DNA from: Bacilli bacterium | GTDB taxonomy: Bacteria > Bacillota_I > Bacilli_A > RF39 > UBA660 | Length of the DNA: 37,067 bases | Assembly: GCA_017510225.1 (NCBI GenBank) | Contig: JAFWNS010000027.1 | Location: forward strand, 1-37,067 | Direction: 5' to 3' | Shown: positions 1-8,002 of the stretch, piece by piece | Position numbering within the stretch: the first letter of the stretch is position 1 | Layout of the letters: each line of letters begins with the position of its first letter | Made by a program: the position numbers and the translations under genes | The notes under the pieces: model-generated | Databases searched by the model: none | What the model saw: only the letters and a program-made list of their open reading frames with translations | What the model was told of the DNA's origin: nothing

Positions 1-186
1 GTAATTGCTAAAGTAACTAGAGACAATATGTTATATAAATTAGATAAGAAATATCCTATGTATGATTTTAAGAATAATAAAGGGTATCCTACTAAGAAAC
101 ATTTGGAAGCTATAGAAAAATATGGTATAATTCCAGAACACCGAAAAAGTTATGGACCAGTTAAGAAAATAATTGATAGGAAGTGA
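1..186 (+). CDS. rnhB: Ribonuclease HII, C-terminal part (cut by window edge)
   Basis: The reading frame is open from base 1 and ends with TGA at 184-186. Its 61 residues begin VIAKVTRDNM, the conserved C-terminal RNase HII motif (AKVxRD), and end with a tail containing YPTKKHLEAIEKYG, which is typical of the family. RNase HII cuts the RNA strand of RNA-DNA hybrids and starts removal of single ribonucleotides from DNA. The N-terminal catalytic Asp-Glu residues lie outside the window. The next gene starts 4 nt downstream, so the two are probably co-transcribed. In Bacilli rnhB commonly lies just upstream of dprA-topA, which fits the topA gene here. Confidence 0.9.
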   Translation, partial: VIAKVTRDNMLYKLDKKYPMYDFKNNKGYPTKKHLEAIEKYGIIPEHRKSYGPVKKIIDRK

Positions 187-190
187 TATC

Positions 191-895
191 ATGACGGAAT
201 TTAGTGGTATAAAAGGATCAATAAAATTAAAGCGTCTTAAAAAACTTAATGGTAAAGATATATTATTTAATATAGATCATAGTGTTATAGATGTTACTAA
301 TAATGATGGTTATGATATTCCAGGAATAATAAAAAAAGCAGAAACAAAAGAAGAATTTAGAAAATTATTAATACGTAAAATGGCTGCAAATATATATTAT
401 GGTAATCAAAATGATAATGCTAAAGATTTAAGTTTAATGATTGGTCTTAATTTTGATGTATTTAGACTTTATATGAATGGTGAAACTTTAGCGCCACAAT
501 TTAAAGAAGAGTTATTAGGACGTAATTTAAATAAAGATGATACTCAAAAAATAATAGATAATTATAAAAGTTATATATATTTATATGCAGAAAAAAATTA
601 TAATAATATGACTAAGGAAAGATTTGATTATATATTAAATAAAATGTCAAATTTTGATATTGATGAATTATATCCAGATAATTTATGGGATCCTAATGAC
701 ATGATATTTGCAATAGACATTGGTAAACTAATTATGGGTATTAAATTACTATATGATAGTGATGAAATAGCTGTAGAAAGAAATGATATACTAAATGGTA
801 TAAGAACAGGATATTTTATCAAATATTTTAATGATTTGAATAAAAAGTATTCTGAAAAACATCATAAAAAAACAAGTGAACATAAAATTATATAA
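191..895 (+). CDS. Hypothetical protein between rnhB and topA
   Basis: I do not recognise this 234-residue protein. The frame also has a TTG at 173 inside rnhB, but ATG 191 is preceded by AGGAAGTGA at a good distance and is the likelier start. The protein looks soluble, with no signal peptide or membrane segment. It is rich in Asn, Asp, Lys and Ile, with probable helices (KAETKEEFRKLLIRKMAANI near residues 55-75, then a long helical middle) and a basic, His-containing tail. There is no nucleotide-binding or nuclease motif that I can see. It lies 4 nt after rnhB and 32 nt before topA, the place usually held by dprA in Bacilli. It has no DprA Rossmann motif, so it is not a short DprA. Base composition matches its neighbours. 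Confidence 0.8.
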   Translation: MTEFSGIKGSIKLKRLKKLNGKDILFNIDHSVIDVTNNDGYDIPGIIKKAETKEEFRKLLIRKMAANIYYGNQNDNAKDLSLMIGLNFDVFRLYMNGETLAPQFKEELLGRNLNKDDTQKIIDNYKSYIYLYAEKNYNNMTKERFDYILNKMSNFDIDELYPDNLWDPNDMIFAIDIGKLIMGIKLLYDSDEIAVERNDILNGIRTGYFIKYFNDLNKKYSEKHHKKTSEHKII

Positions 896-927
896 GTATT
901 AATATAAATAATATAAGGAGGCATCTT

Positions 928-2949
928 ATGACAAAGAATTTAGTAATAGTGGAAAGTCCAAGTAAAAGTAAGACTATTGAAAAGTATTTAGGTAAAGACT
1001 ATAAAGTAGTTTCTTCTAAAGGGCACATTAGAGATTTAGCAACAAGTGGTAAATTTGGACTTGGAGTAGATATTGATAATGGATTTAAACCTACATATAT
1101 TCCTATTAAAGGGAAAACTAATGTTGTTAGAGAATTAAAGAAAGATGTTAAAGATAGTGATCTTGTATATCTAGCAAGCGATCCAGATAGAGAAGGAGAA
1201 GCTATTGCATGGCATTTAAAAGATACTTTAGGCATTAAAGATAATAATTATAAAAGAGTATTATTTAATGAAATTACTAAAGATAAAGTTATTAATGCTA
1301 TAGATAATCCTACTGTAATAGATGATAATTTAGTAAAGAGCCAAGAAACTAGAAGAATACTAGATCGTATTATTGGTTTTAGATTATCTAAATTATTACA
1401 AAGTAAAATAGGAGCTAAAAGTGCAGGTCGTGTACAAAGTGTAGCTTTAAAATTAATTGTTGATAGAGAACGTGAAATAGAAGCTTTTATACCAGAAGAA
1501 TATTGGACAATTATTGCTAAATTTTCTGAATATGAAGCTAAGTTATTTAAATATAAAGATGATGATATAGAATTAAAAAATGAAGATGATGCTAATAAAG
1601 TATTAGATTCTATAGATGATAAATATATAGTAGAAAGTATAGAAAAGAAAGCTCGTAATAAGAAGAGCAAATTTCCTTTTATTACGTCAACTTTACAACA
1701 AGAAGCATCTACTAAATTAGGTTTTCCTGCTAGAAAAACTATGAGTATTGCTCAAAAGTTATATGAAGGAATTGATTTAGGAGATGAAACAGTTGGTCTT
1801 ATTACTTATATGAGAACTGATTCTATTAGACTTTCTGATGACTTTGTTAATCCTGCTAGAAAATATATTGAAAAAGAATATGGTAAAGAATATGTTGGAT
1901 ATATAAAGAAAAGTAAAAAATCTGATAATGTACAAGATGCTCACGAAGCAATCCGTCCAACTAGTGTTTTAAGAGAACCTAAAAAAGTTAAACAGTATTT
2001 AAAACCAGATGAATTCAAATTATATAGTTTAATCTATAAAAGAACTATCGCATCTTTAATGGCAGATGCTAAAGTAAATCAAACAACTATTATATTTGAT
2101 AATAATGATTATAAGTTTAAAACTACTGGTCAATTATTAATCTTTGATGGATATTTAAAAGTATATAAAGACTATGAAGATAGTGAAGATAAAATACTTC
2201 CAGAATTAAAAGAGAAAGAGATTAAAGAAACTAAAGATGTTGAAAGTACACAACACTTTACTAAACCACCTGCTAGATATACAGAAGCTAAATTAATTAA
2301 AGAAATGGAAGAATTAGGTATTGGTAGACCTTCTACATATGCTCAAATAATAGATACTATTAAGAAAAGAAATTATGTAGAATTAGTAGAAAAAAAATTT
2401 AAACCTACTGAGATGGGAATAGAAACTACTGATAAACTACAAGAATTCTTTAGTGATTTAATTAATGTAGAATATACTAAAAATATGGAAGATGACTTAG
2501 ATAATATTGCAGATGGTAAAGAAGTATGGAATAAAGTATTAGAAGATTTCTATAAAATATTTGAACCACGTGTAAAAGATGCCTTTACAGATATGGAAAA
2601 GAAAGCCCCAGAAGAAACAGGAGAAACTTGTCCAGAATGTGGTAGCCCTCTAGTAATTAGAAATGGTAAATATGGAGAATTTGTTGCTTGTTCTAATTAT
2701 CCAACATGTAAATACATAAAAAAAGAGAAAAAAGAAGAAGTAGTAATTATGGATTGTCCTGATTGTGATGGAAAAATTATTGAAAGAAAAACACGTAGAG
2801 GAAAAGTATTCTATGGATGTAATAATTATCCAAAATGTAAGTTTGCTTCTTGGGATAAACCACTAGATGAAAAATGTCCAGAATGTGGTAAATATTTAGT
2901 AGAAAAAGATGGAAAAATCAAATGCAGTGAATGTGATTATGTAAAGTAG
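928..2949 (+). CDS. topA: DNA topoisomerase I (type IA)
   Basis: This 673-residue enzyme relaxes negative supercoils by cutting one strand through a 5'-phosphotyrosine. The N-terminal Toprim domain starts LVIVESPSKSKTIEKYLG and continues with SSKGHIRDL and the acidic triad region DPDREGEAIAWHL. The active-site region GLITYMRTDSIRLS places the nucleophile at Tyr294. The segment TEAKLIKEMEELGIGRPSTYA is the usual family signature. The C-terminus carries three zinc ribbons: CPECG...CSNYPTCKY, CPDCD...CNNYPKCKF and CPECG...CSECD. The length is normal for Bacilli TopA. AAGGAGG at 915-921 sits 6 nt before the ATG. The stop codon lies inside the 5' arm of its own terminator. Confidence 0.98.
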   Translation: MTKNLVIVESPSKSKTIEKYLGKDYKVVSSKGHIRDLATSGKFGLGVDIDNGFKPTYIPIKGKTNVVRELKKDVKDSDLVYLASDPDREGEAIAWHLKDTLGIKDNNYKRVLFNEITKDKVINAIDNPTVIDDNLVKSQETRRILDRIIGFRLSKLLQSKIGAKSAGRVQSVALKLIVDREREIEAFIPEEYWTIIAKFSEYEAKLFKYKDDDIELKNEDDANKVLDSIDDKYIVESIEKKARNKKSKFPFITSTLQQEASTKLGFPARKTMSIAQKLYEGIDLGDETVGLITYMRTDSIRLSDDFVNPARKYIEKEYGKEYVGYIKKSKKSDNVQDAHEAIRPTSVLREPKKVKQYLKPDEFKLYSLIYKRTIASLMADAKVNQTTIIFDNNDYKFKTTGQLLIFDGYLKVYKDYEDSEDKILPELKEKEIKETKDVESTQHFTKPPARYTEAKLIKEMEELGIGRPSTYAQIIDTIKKRNYVELVEKKFKPTEMGIETTDKLQEFFSDLINVEYTKNMEDDLDNIADGKEVWNKVLEDFYKIFEPRVKDAFTDMEKKAPEETGETCPECGSPLVIRNGKYGEFVACSNYPTCKYIKKEKKEEVVIMDCPDCDGKIIERKTRRGKVFYGCNNYPKCKFASWDKPLDEKCPECGKYLVEKDGKIKCSECDYVK

Positions 2950-2968
2950 ATTTTTATATCTACTTTTT
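2943..2968 (+). terminator. Rho-independent terminator after topA
   Basis: AAAGTAGA (2943-2950) pairs perfectly with TCTACTTT (2959-2966) around an 8-nt loop and runs into Ts. The topA stop TAG (2947-2949) is inside the left arm. Confidence 0.8.
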
Positions 2969-2971
2969 CAT

Positions 2972-3000
2972 TTGTAATAAGCATTTATTTATATTATAAT
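2972..3000 (+). promoter_or_regulatory. Sigma-A type promoter for the gene at 3019
   Basis: TTGTAA (2972-2977), 17-nt spacer, TATAAT (2995-3000). The start codon follows 18 nt later, so the 5' leader must be very short. Confidence 0.7.
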
Positions 3001-3018
3001 ATACATAGAGGTGATATT

Positions 3019-4440
3019 ATGGGACGTTATACAATTTATTATAGTACTAGACCACTTATCGATAAATATCAGAATTATATGGATAATCCAGACAATTATA
3101 ATGAATTCAATAAACCAGAAGAACCAGTTAAAATTAGATTAATTAATAATGAAGTTAGAAATGAGATTTTGGCTAAATTAGATGAAAGATTAGCAAAACA
3201 TGAAATTAGTAAAGAAGAACATGAAAGATTATTCTTAGAAGAAAGAAATAAGCATTTAGAGGAAAAATTCAATAAATATGAAATTGATTCTTTCTTTAGT
3301 TGTTTTAGAAGTGAAGAAGATTGTCTAAAAGCACTATGTCATCCTAGTTCCATGTGTCATGAAGATATAATTAAAGCTAGTAAAAACGGTAGACAAAATA
3401 GAATAATAATTCAATATAGATATAGAGGACGTAATAGAGAATTACCGGTAGTATATAATAATCCAACATTTCAAAAGATAGCTTTTCAATTTGCTAAGAG
3501 AAAAGCTAATGGAGAAACACCAAAAGAATTAAAATTAACTCCAGATATACAAGAAGAATACTATGCATATATTGAAAATGTTATTGAAGAGTATCTAAAG
3601 GACAGAAAATTTAATAGGGAACTTGCAAATCTTTTCCGTAGAACTGCAGAACATAGCGAATTACATAGGGGATTAGTAAGAGATATTGAAAGTTTTTATA
3701 CACATACTGAAGCAAGACAAGAACACCTTGATAGAGGTGATGATAGTGAATTAGATGAAATTAATAGAGAAATAGAAATTTGCTCAAATAATTTTAAAAG
3801 AGTATTTAAAAGATATGATATTTTAAGAGTAGTTGCTTTATGGGAACAAAATATCAGTATTAGATTAAGAAAGAAAAAAGAAGAAGAAAAAGCAGCAGAA
3901 AAAGAAGAAGAATACACACAAACAGAAATAGATATAGATAAATTATTTAAAAAAGATCCATCTAAAGCTCAAGAAGAAGAGGAAAAACTTATAAAAAAAA
4001 AGTTAATTGATGAAATAAAAAATATTGCTAAACTTGCAGAAGAAGAAGCTAAAAAGAAAGGTAATTCACTTACTGCAGGTCCTAGAAGAGAATTATTGAA
4101 GAAATTTAACTCTAGAGAATTAAATTTTATGTCACAAGATTTCTTAGATAAATACAATATAAGTATTGAAAAATTAGAAGAAAAAGAGAAAAGAGAAGAA
4201 AGAAAAGAATTAAGAGAAGATAGAGAAACAATAAAAGACCATGAAAATGATAAAATTTATAATTTAGCAAGTGAAGGTAAAACTGAAGGAGAAAAATACG
4301 CTAATGTAATTGAACATATGGATTTAGATGAAATGGCTACTAATTATCCAAATGAAGTTTTAGCAGACGTTGGTGTTTTACCAGATGGATTAGGTCTTGA
4401 TAAAAATGGAGAACCTATAAAAAATGGAAACACTAAATAA
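3019..4440 (+). CDS. Hypothetical highly charged coiled-coil protein
   Basis: I do not recognise this 473-residue protein. ATG 3019 has AGAGGTGAT upstream and its own promoter and sits between topA and xerC, where Bacilli usually carry trmFO. It has no FAD-binding GxGxxG and is not TrmFO. The N-terminal third starts MGRYTIYYSTRPLIDKYQNY and has a cysteine group at C95, C102, C107 and C113. From about residue 220 it is almost all Glu, Lys and Arg, with long predicted coiled coils (EEEKAAEKEEEY near 295 and EKEKREERKELREDRE near 390), and it ends in a Gly/Asn-rich tail. It has no membrane segment or signal peptide. A scaffold or structural role is possible, but that is a guess. Its last 17 nt overlap xerC. 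Confidence 0.85.
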   Translation: MGRYTIYYSTRPLIDKYQNYMDNPDNYNEFNKPEEPVKIRLINNEVRNEILAKLDERLAKHEISKEEHERLFLEERNKHLEEKFNKYEIDSFFSCFRSEEDCLKALCHPSSMCHEDIIKASKNGRQNRIIIQYRYRGRNRELPVVYNNPTFQKIAFQFAKRKANGETPKELKLTPDIQEEYYAYIENVIEEYLKDRKFNRELANLFRRTAEHSELHRGLVRDIESFYTHTEARQEHLDRGDDSELDEINREIEICSNNFKRVFKRYDILRVVALWEQNISIRLRKKKEEEKAAEKEEEYTQTEIDIDKLFKKDPSKAQEEEEKLIKKKLIDEIKNIAKLAEEEAKKKGNSLTAGPRRELLKKFNSRELNFMSQDFLDKYNISIEKLEEKEKREERKELREDRETIKDHENDKIYNLASEGKTEGEKYANVIEHMDLDEMATNYPNEVLADVGVLPDGLGLDKNGEPIKNGNTK

Positions 4441-5317
4441 TTACTTAGAATATTTAAAATATCAAAAAAACTATTCTCTCTATACTATTAATAGTTATAA
4501 AACAGATATATTAGAATTTCTTGATTATTTAGAAAGAGAAGATCTAAATTATAAAGAAGTAGTTTATAGTGATATTAGATTTTATTTAATGTATTTAAAA
4601 GAAGAAAGAAATGATATTAATTCTTCTATTGATAGAAAATTAAGTGCATTAAGAGGATTTTATAAATATATGGCTAATGAAAATATTATTAAGAGTAATA
4701 TATTTTCTTTAGTAAATGGTCCTAAAAAAGATAAAAAACTACCTAGATATTTTGAATATAATGAATTAGAAGAATTATTTAATGCATGTGATATATCTAC
4801 TAGTTTAGGACAAAGAGATTTATTAATACTTGAAATGTTATATGCAACAGGTGTACGTGTAGGAGAATTAGTAAATATAAAAGTTAATGATATAAATAGA
4901 TCTGAAAGAAAGATATTAATACTTGGTAAGGGTAATAAAGAACGAATTGTAGAGTATGGAGATTATTGTGAAGACATATTAGATTTATATTTAAAAGAAG
5001 GATATAGAAAATTAAATAAAGATAATAGTGAACATTTAATTCTAAATAAAAATGGAGGAGTACTAACTGAGCGAGGAGTAAGATACTTATTAGATAAAAT
5101 AATAAAGAATACTAGTATAAATAAAAATATATCTCCTCATATGATAAGACATTCTTTTGCAACCCATTTACTTAATGAAGGTTGTGACTTATTAACTGTT
5201 CAAAAATTATTAGGACATGAAAGTATAAGTGCTACTCAAGTATATACTCATGTATCTACTGACAGATTAAAAGAAGTTTATTATAATAGCTTTCCAAGAG
5301 CTAAAAAAGATGATTAG
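4424..5317 (+). CDS. xerC: Tyrosine recombinase XerC/XerD family
   Basis: A 297-residue site-specific recombinase, the standard length for Xer proteins that resolve chromosome dimers at dif. The N-terminal SAM-like core-binding domain covers about residues 1-95. The catalytic domain has Arg145 (ATGVRVGEL), Lys169 (GKGNKER), His239-x-x-Arg242 (HMIRHSFATHLL), His265 (LLGHESI) and the nucleophile Tyr274 (TQVYTHV), so the active site is complete. The start overlaps the preceding gene by 17 nt, with GGAGA at 4408-4412 as ribosome site, implying translational coupling. Its position downstream of topA matches xerC (codV) of Bacilli. I cannot tell whether it acts alone or with a second Xer encoded elsewhere, so the C rather than D label rests on context. 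Confidence 0.92.
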   Translation: METLNNYLEYLKYQKNYSLYTINSYKTDILEFLDYLEREDLNYKEVVYSDIRFYLMYLKEERNDINSSIDRKLSALRGFYKYMANENIIKSNIFSLVNGPKKDKKLPRYFEYNELEELFNACDISTSLGQRDLLILEMLYATGVRVGELVNIKVNDINRSERKILILGKGNKERIVEYGDYCEDILDLYLKEGYRKLNKDNSEHLILNKNGGVLTERGVRYLLDKIIKNTSINKNISPHMIRHSFATHLLNEGCDLLTVQKLLGHESISATQVYTHVSTDRLKEVYYNSFPRAKKDD

Positions 5318-5321
5318 TTAA

Positions 5322-5348
5322 AAAAAGTTAAGTTTTTCTTAACTTTTT
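5322..5348 (+). terminator. Rho-independent terminator after xerC
   Basis: A perfect 11-bp stem, AAAAAGTTAAG (5322-5332) with CTTAACTTTTT (5338-5348), around a T5 loop. The right arm supplies the T-run. It ends the topA-side transcription unit. Confidence 0.85.
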
Positions 5349-5369
5349 CTATTATGTTTGTAATATTTT

Positions 5370-5378
5370 TGATATAAT
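5370..5378 (+). promoter_or_regulatory. Extended -10 promoter for comN-secDF-rel
   Basis: TGATATAAT is a perfect extended -10 (TGnTATAAT), 29 nt before the comN start. The -35 region (TATTAT near 5350) is weak, as is common for extended -10 promoters. It follows the xerC terminator directly. Confidence 0.6.
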
Positions 5379-5407
5379 TAAGGTGGAGTCAAAGGATGTG
5401 AAATTCT

Positions 5408-5689
5408 ATGGATATTAAATTTAATAGTCAGGAAGAATTATATACAAGAGTTAAACCTGCATTAAATGCTAAACTTCAAGAATTACATCGTTTAGGGTTT
5501 TCTTATATTACTATAGATGATATATGGAATTATTTAAAAGAGTCTAAATGGAAAAATGGTAAAGATTTAACATTATCTGATATAGTTAGTAATATTATTC
5601 ATGTAGATAATAAAATGCTAGATGAATATTTAAAAGGTAAATTAACTAAGACAAGAAGATCTGAATACTTTGATGAGGATTTAATATAA
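5408..5689 (+). CDS. comN: ComN-like post-transcriptional regulator family protein
   Basis: A 93-residue soluble protein that fits the small Post_transc_reg family (ComN/YrzD of Bacillus subtilis). The family pattern is a helix with LxxKxxEFxxLGY, then a segment ending in W-x-x-L near a KW pair. Here it appears as LNAKLQELHRLGFSYITIDD followed by IWNYLKESKWKNG and SDIVSNIIHVDNKMLDEYL. In Bacillus ComN affects comE mRNA at the post-transcriptional level and is encoded immediately upstream of secDF. The secDF start is 11 nt downstream here, so synteny supports the call. AAAGGATGTGA (5391-5401) serves as ribosome site. No competence genes are in the window, so the target in this organism is unknown. 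Confidence 0.8.
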   Translation: MDIKFNSQEELYTRVKPALNAKLQELHRLGFSYITIDDIWNYLKESKWKNGKDLTLSDIVSNIIHVDNKMLDEYLKGKLTKTRRSEYFDEDLI

Positions 5690-5700
5690 GAGGTGAAAAA

Positions 5701-7986
5701 ATGGCAAAAAAAGAAAGAAAAAGTAGAAAAGGTAAGGTAATTACAACAGCATCTTTTTTAATTTTGTTAGTTGTTGGAATATGTTTTTTATTTGTACCTT
5801 TATTTAAGAGTTTAAAATTTGGTTTAGACCTGCAAGGTGGATTTGAAATATTATATAAAGTAGAATCTATAGATGGATCTAAAATGAATCATGATAAGAT
5901 AATGGCTACTTATAAGACACTTAGTAAACGTATTGATAGTTTAGGTGTTAGTGAGCCTGAAATAAGTATTGAGGGTAACAAAATACGTGTTAAATTAGCA
6001 GGTGTTAAAGATCCTGATGAAGCACGTAAACAATTATCTACGGTAGCAAGCCTATCTTTTAGAGATACTGAAGATAATTTATTAATGGATAGTAATGTAT
6101 TAACAGCAGGAGGAGCAAAAATATCACAAGATAATAGTGGTAAACCTGCAGTATTATTACAAGTAAAAGATAAAGATAAGTTCTATGAAGTTACTAATAA
6201 AGTAAAAGATTATGGAGATAATAAAAATCTTTTAGTTATATGGTTAGATTATGAAGACTTAAAAGATAGTTATGCTAATGAAGGTAAAAAATGTGGTACT
6301 AGTGAATCTAATTGTTTAAGTGCTGCATCTGTATCACAAGGATTTGCTAGTGATGTTATTATTCAAGGTAATTTTACTGATGAAGAAGTAAGTAATTTAG
6401 TTGATTTGATTAATAGTGGATCACTTCCATCTAAATTAACTGAAATATCTTCTAAGACAGTAGGAGCATCTTTTGGTGATGCAACATTAGAAAAAACTTT
6501 AATTGCAGGTATTATTGGTATAGTATTAATTATCTTAATATTAATTGGTGTATATCATTTTGCAGGATTTATATCATCAATATCTATGATGATATATGCA
6601 TTCTTAGTGTTTGCTATATTCTGGTTGTTAGGAGGAGTTTTAACACTTCCTGGAATAGCTGCTTTAGTACTTGGTATAGGTATGGCAGTAGATTCTAATG
6701 TTATAACTTTCTCTAGAATAAAAGATGAATTATATAAAGGTAAGAGTCTACCTGTTGCAGTCCGTGAAGGAACTAAATCAAGTTTTAGTGCTATAATTGA
6801 TTCTAATATTACTACTTTTATAGTAGCAGTAATAATGTTTATGTTTGGAGAATCTTCTATTAAAGGATTCGCAACTATGTTAATGATTACTATTATAGTA
6901 ACTATGTTTACAATGGTATTTTTAACAAGACTATTAGTTAAATTATTCGTAAAAACAGATTTCTTTAATGATAAAGTTAGATTATTTATAAATGTTAAGA
7001 AGGATGATATTCCTGATGTAAGTAAAAATGAAAAAGTTAAGAAAATACCATTTAAGAATACTAATTTCTTAAAACATAGCAAAGTATTTATAACTATATC
7101 ATTATTAATTATATTTGCTGGTTCTATATTAATTGGTACTAAAGGATTAAATTTAGGTATTGATTATCAATCTGGTAGTGATATTAGTATAGAAACTGAA
7201 AAAAATATTTCTACTAAAGAATTAACTAAAGATATAAAAGAATTAAAATTAGAAAAAAGAGATATAGAGAAGACTGATAATGAAGTTAATATTAGAGTAA
7301 CAAACGTATTAAATGGTAATCAGGTTAAAGAAGTAGTACATCATTTTGAAGATAAATATGATGCAAAAACTAATGTTGGAGTTGTATCTAATATAGTTAA
7401 AAAAGAATTAACTAAAAATGCAATTTTATCAGTATTACTTGCTATGATCGGAATAATTATATATATGTCAATTAGATTTAAATTTTCATATGCAATTGGT
7501 GGTGTAATTGCTTTATTCCATGACGTTGCTATAATCTTTGCATTATTTGCAATATTCCGTTTAGAAATATCTACTATGTTTATAGCAGCTATTTTAGCAA
7601 TTATTGGTTATTCTATAAATGATACGATTGTTGGATTTGATAGAATTAGAGAAAACTTACGTAAAGAAGATAGAAAGAAACTTACTAAAGAAGGATTAAA
7701 AGAAGTATGTAATAAGAGTATTAGAGAAACATTTACAAGAACAATCTATACTTCTATTACAACATTACTTCCAGTAATAGCTTTAATAGTATTAGGTTCT
7801 AGTGAAATATTAACATTTAATATTGCGATGTTAATTGGACTTATTGCTGGTACATATTCATCTATATATATCGCAACTGTTATGTTTACAGTATTAGAAT
7901 CTAGAAGTTTAGGAAAACCTGAAAAGAAAAAAATTGTATATACTGATGATATAGATGAAAAGAAGATTAAGGGAATAAACTGTTAA
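5701..7986 (+). CDS. secDF: Fused protein-export membrane protein SecDF
   Basis: This 761-residue protein joins SecD and SecF in one chain, as in Bacillus. It uses the proton gradient to help pull proteins out of SecYEG. The SecD half starts with a membrane segment (residues 14-35), then the motif FGLDLQGGFEILYKV, a large extracytoplasmic domain with a Cys pair (KKCGTSESNC), and membrane segments with GIGMAVDSNVITFSRIKDE. The SecF half begins near residue 460 (KVFITISLLIIFAG), has LGIDYQSGSDISIE, and ends with membrane segments bearing AIIGYSINDTIVGFDRIREN. Both RND-type conserved motifs, with their acidic and Arg residues, are present. It follows comN by 11 nt and is followed 16 nt later by the probable rel start. 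Confidence 0.96.
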   Translation: MAKKERKSRKGKVITTASFLILLVVGICFLFVPLFKSLKFGLDLQGGFEILYKVESIDGSKMNHDKIMATYKTLSKRIDSLGVSEPEISIEGNKIRVKLAGVKDPDEARKQLSTVASLSFRDTEDNLLMDSNVLTAGGAKISQDNSGKPAVLLQVKDKDKFYEVTNKVKDYGDNKNLLVIWLDYEDLKDSYANEGKKCGTSESNCLSAASVSQGFASDVIIQGNFTDEEVSNLVDLINSGSLPSKLTEISSKTVGASFGDATLEKTLIAGIIGIVLIILILIGVYHFAGFISSISMMIYAFLVFAIFWLLGGVLTLPGIAALVLGIGMAVDSNVITFSRIKDELYKGKSLPVAVREGTKSSFSAIIDSNITTFIVAVIMFMFGESSIKGFATMLMITIIVTMFTMVFLTRLLVKLFVKTDFFNDKVRLFINVKKDDIPDVSKNEKVKKIPFKNTNFLKHSKVFITISLLIIFAGSILIGTKGLNLGIDYQSGSDISIETEKNISTKELTKDIKELKLEKRDIEKTDNEVNIRVTNVLNGNQVKEVVHHFEDKYDAKTNVGVVSNIVKKELTKNAILSVLLAMIGIIIYMSIRFKFSYAIGGVIALFHDVAIIFALFAIFRLEISTMFIAAILAIIGYSINDTIVGFDRIRENLRKEDRKKLTKEGLKEVCNKSIRETFTRTIYTSITTLLPVIALIVLGSSEILTFNIAMLIGLIAGTYSSIYIATVMFTVLESRSLGKPEKKKIVYTDDIDEKKIKGINC

Positions 7987-8002
7987 GAAGGAGATGGTTC
8001 CT

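Noticed and set aside
173-190. TTG start for the gene after rnhB
   Set aside because: It lies inside rnhB without a ribosome site, while ATG 191 has AGGAAGTGA at the right distance.
3019-4440. Divergent TrmFO by synteny
   Set aside because: No FAD-binding GxGxxG or other TrmFO motif is present; the sequence is mostly charged coiled coil.
4424-5317. Integrase of a mobile element
   Set aside because: Length, complete Xer motifs and the topA-linked position fit the chromosomal dimer-resolution recombinase; no element genes or attachment repeats lie nearby.
6555-7082. A 175-codon open frame on the minus strand inside secDF
   Set aside because: It mirrors the hydrophobic codons of SecDF, has no ribosome site and no recognisable domain; secDF is certain on the other strand. 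Similar antisense frames at 1248-1670, 31540-31833 and 11269-11676 were dropped for the same reason.
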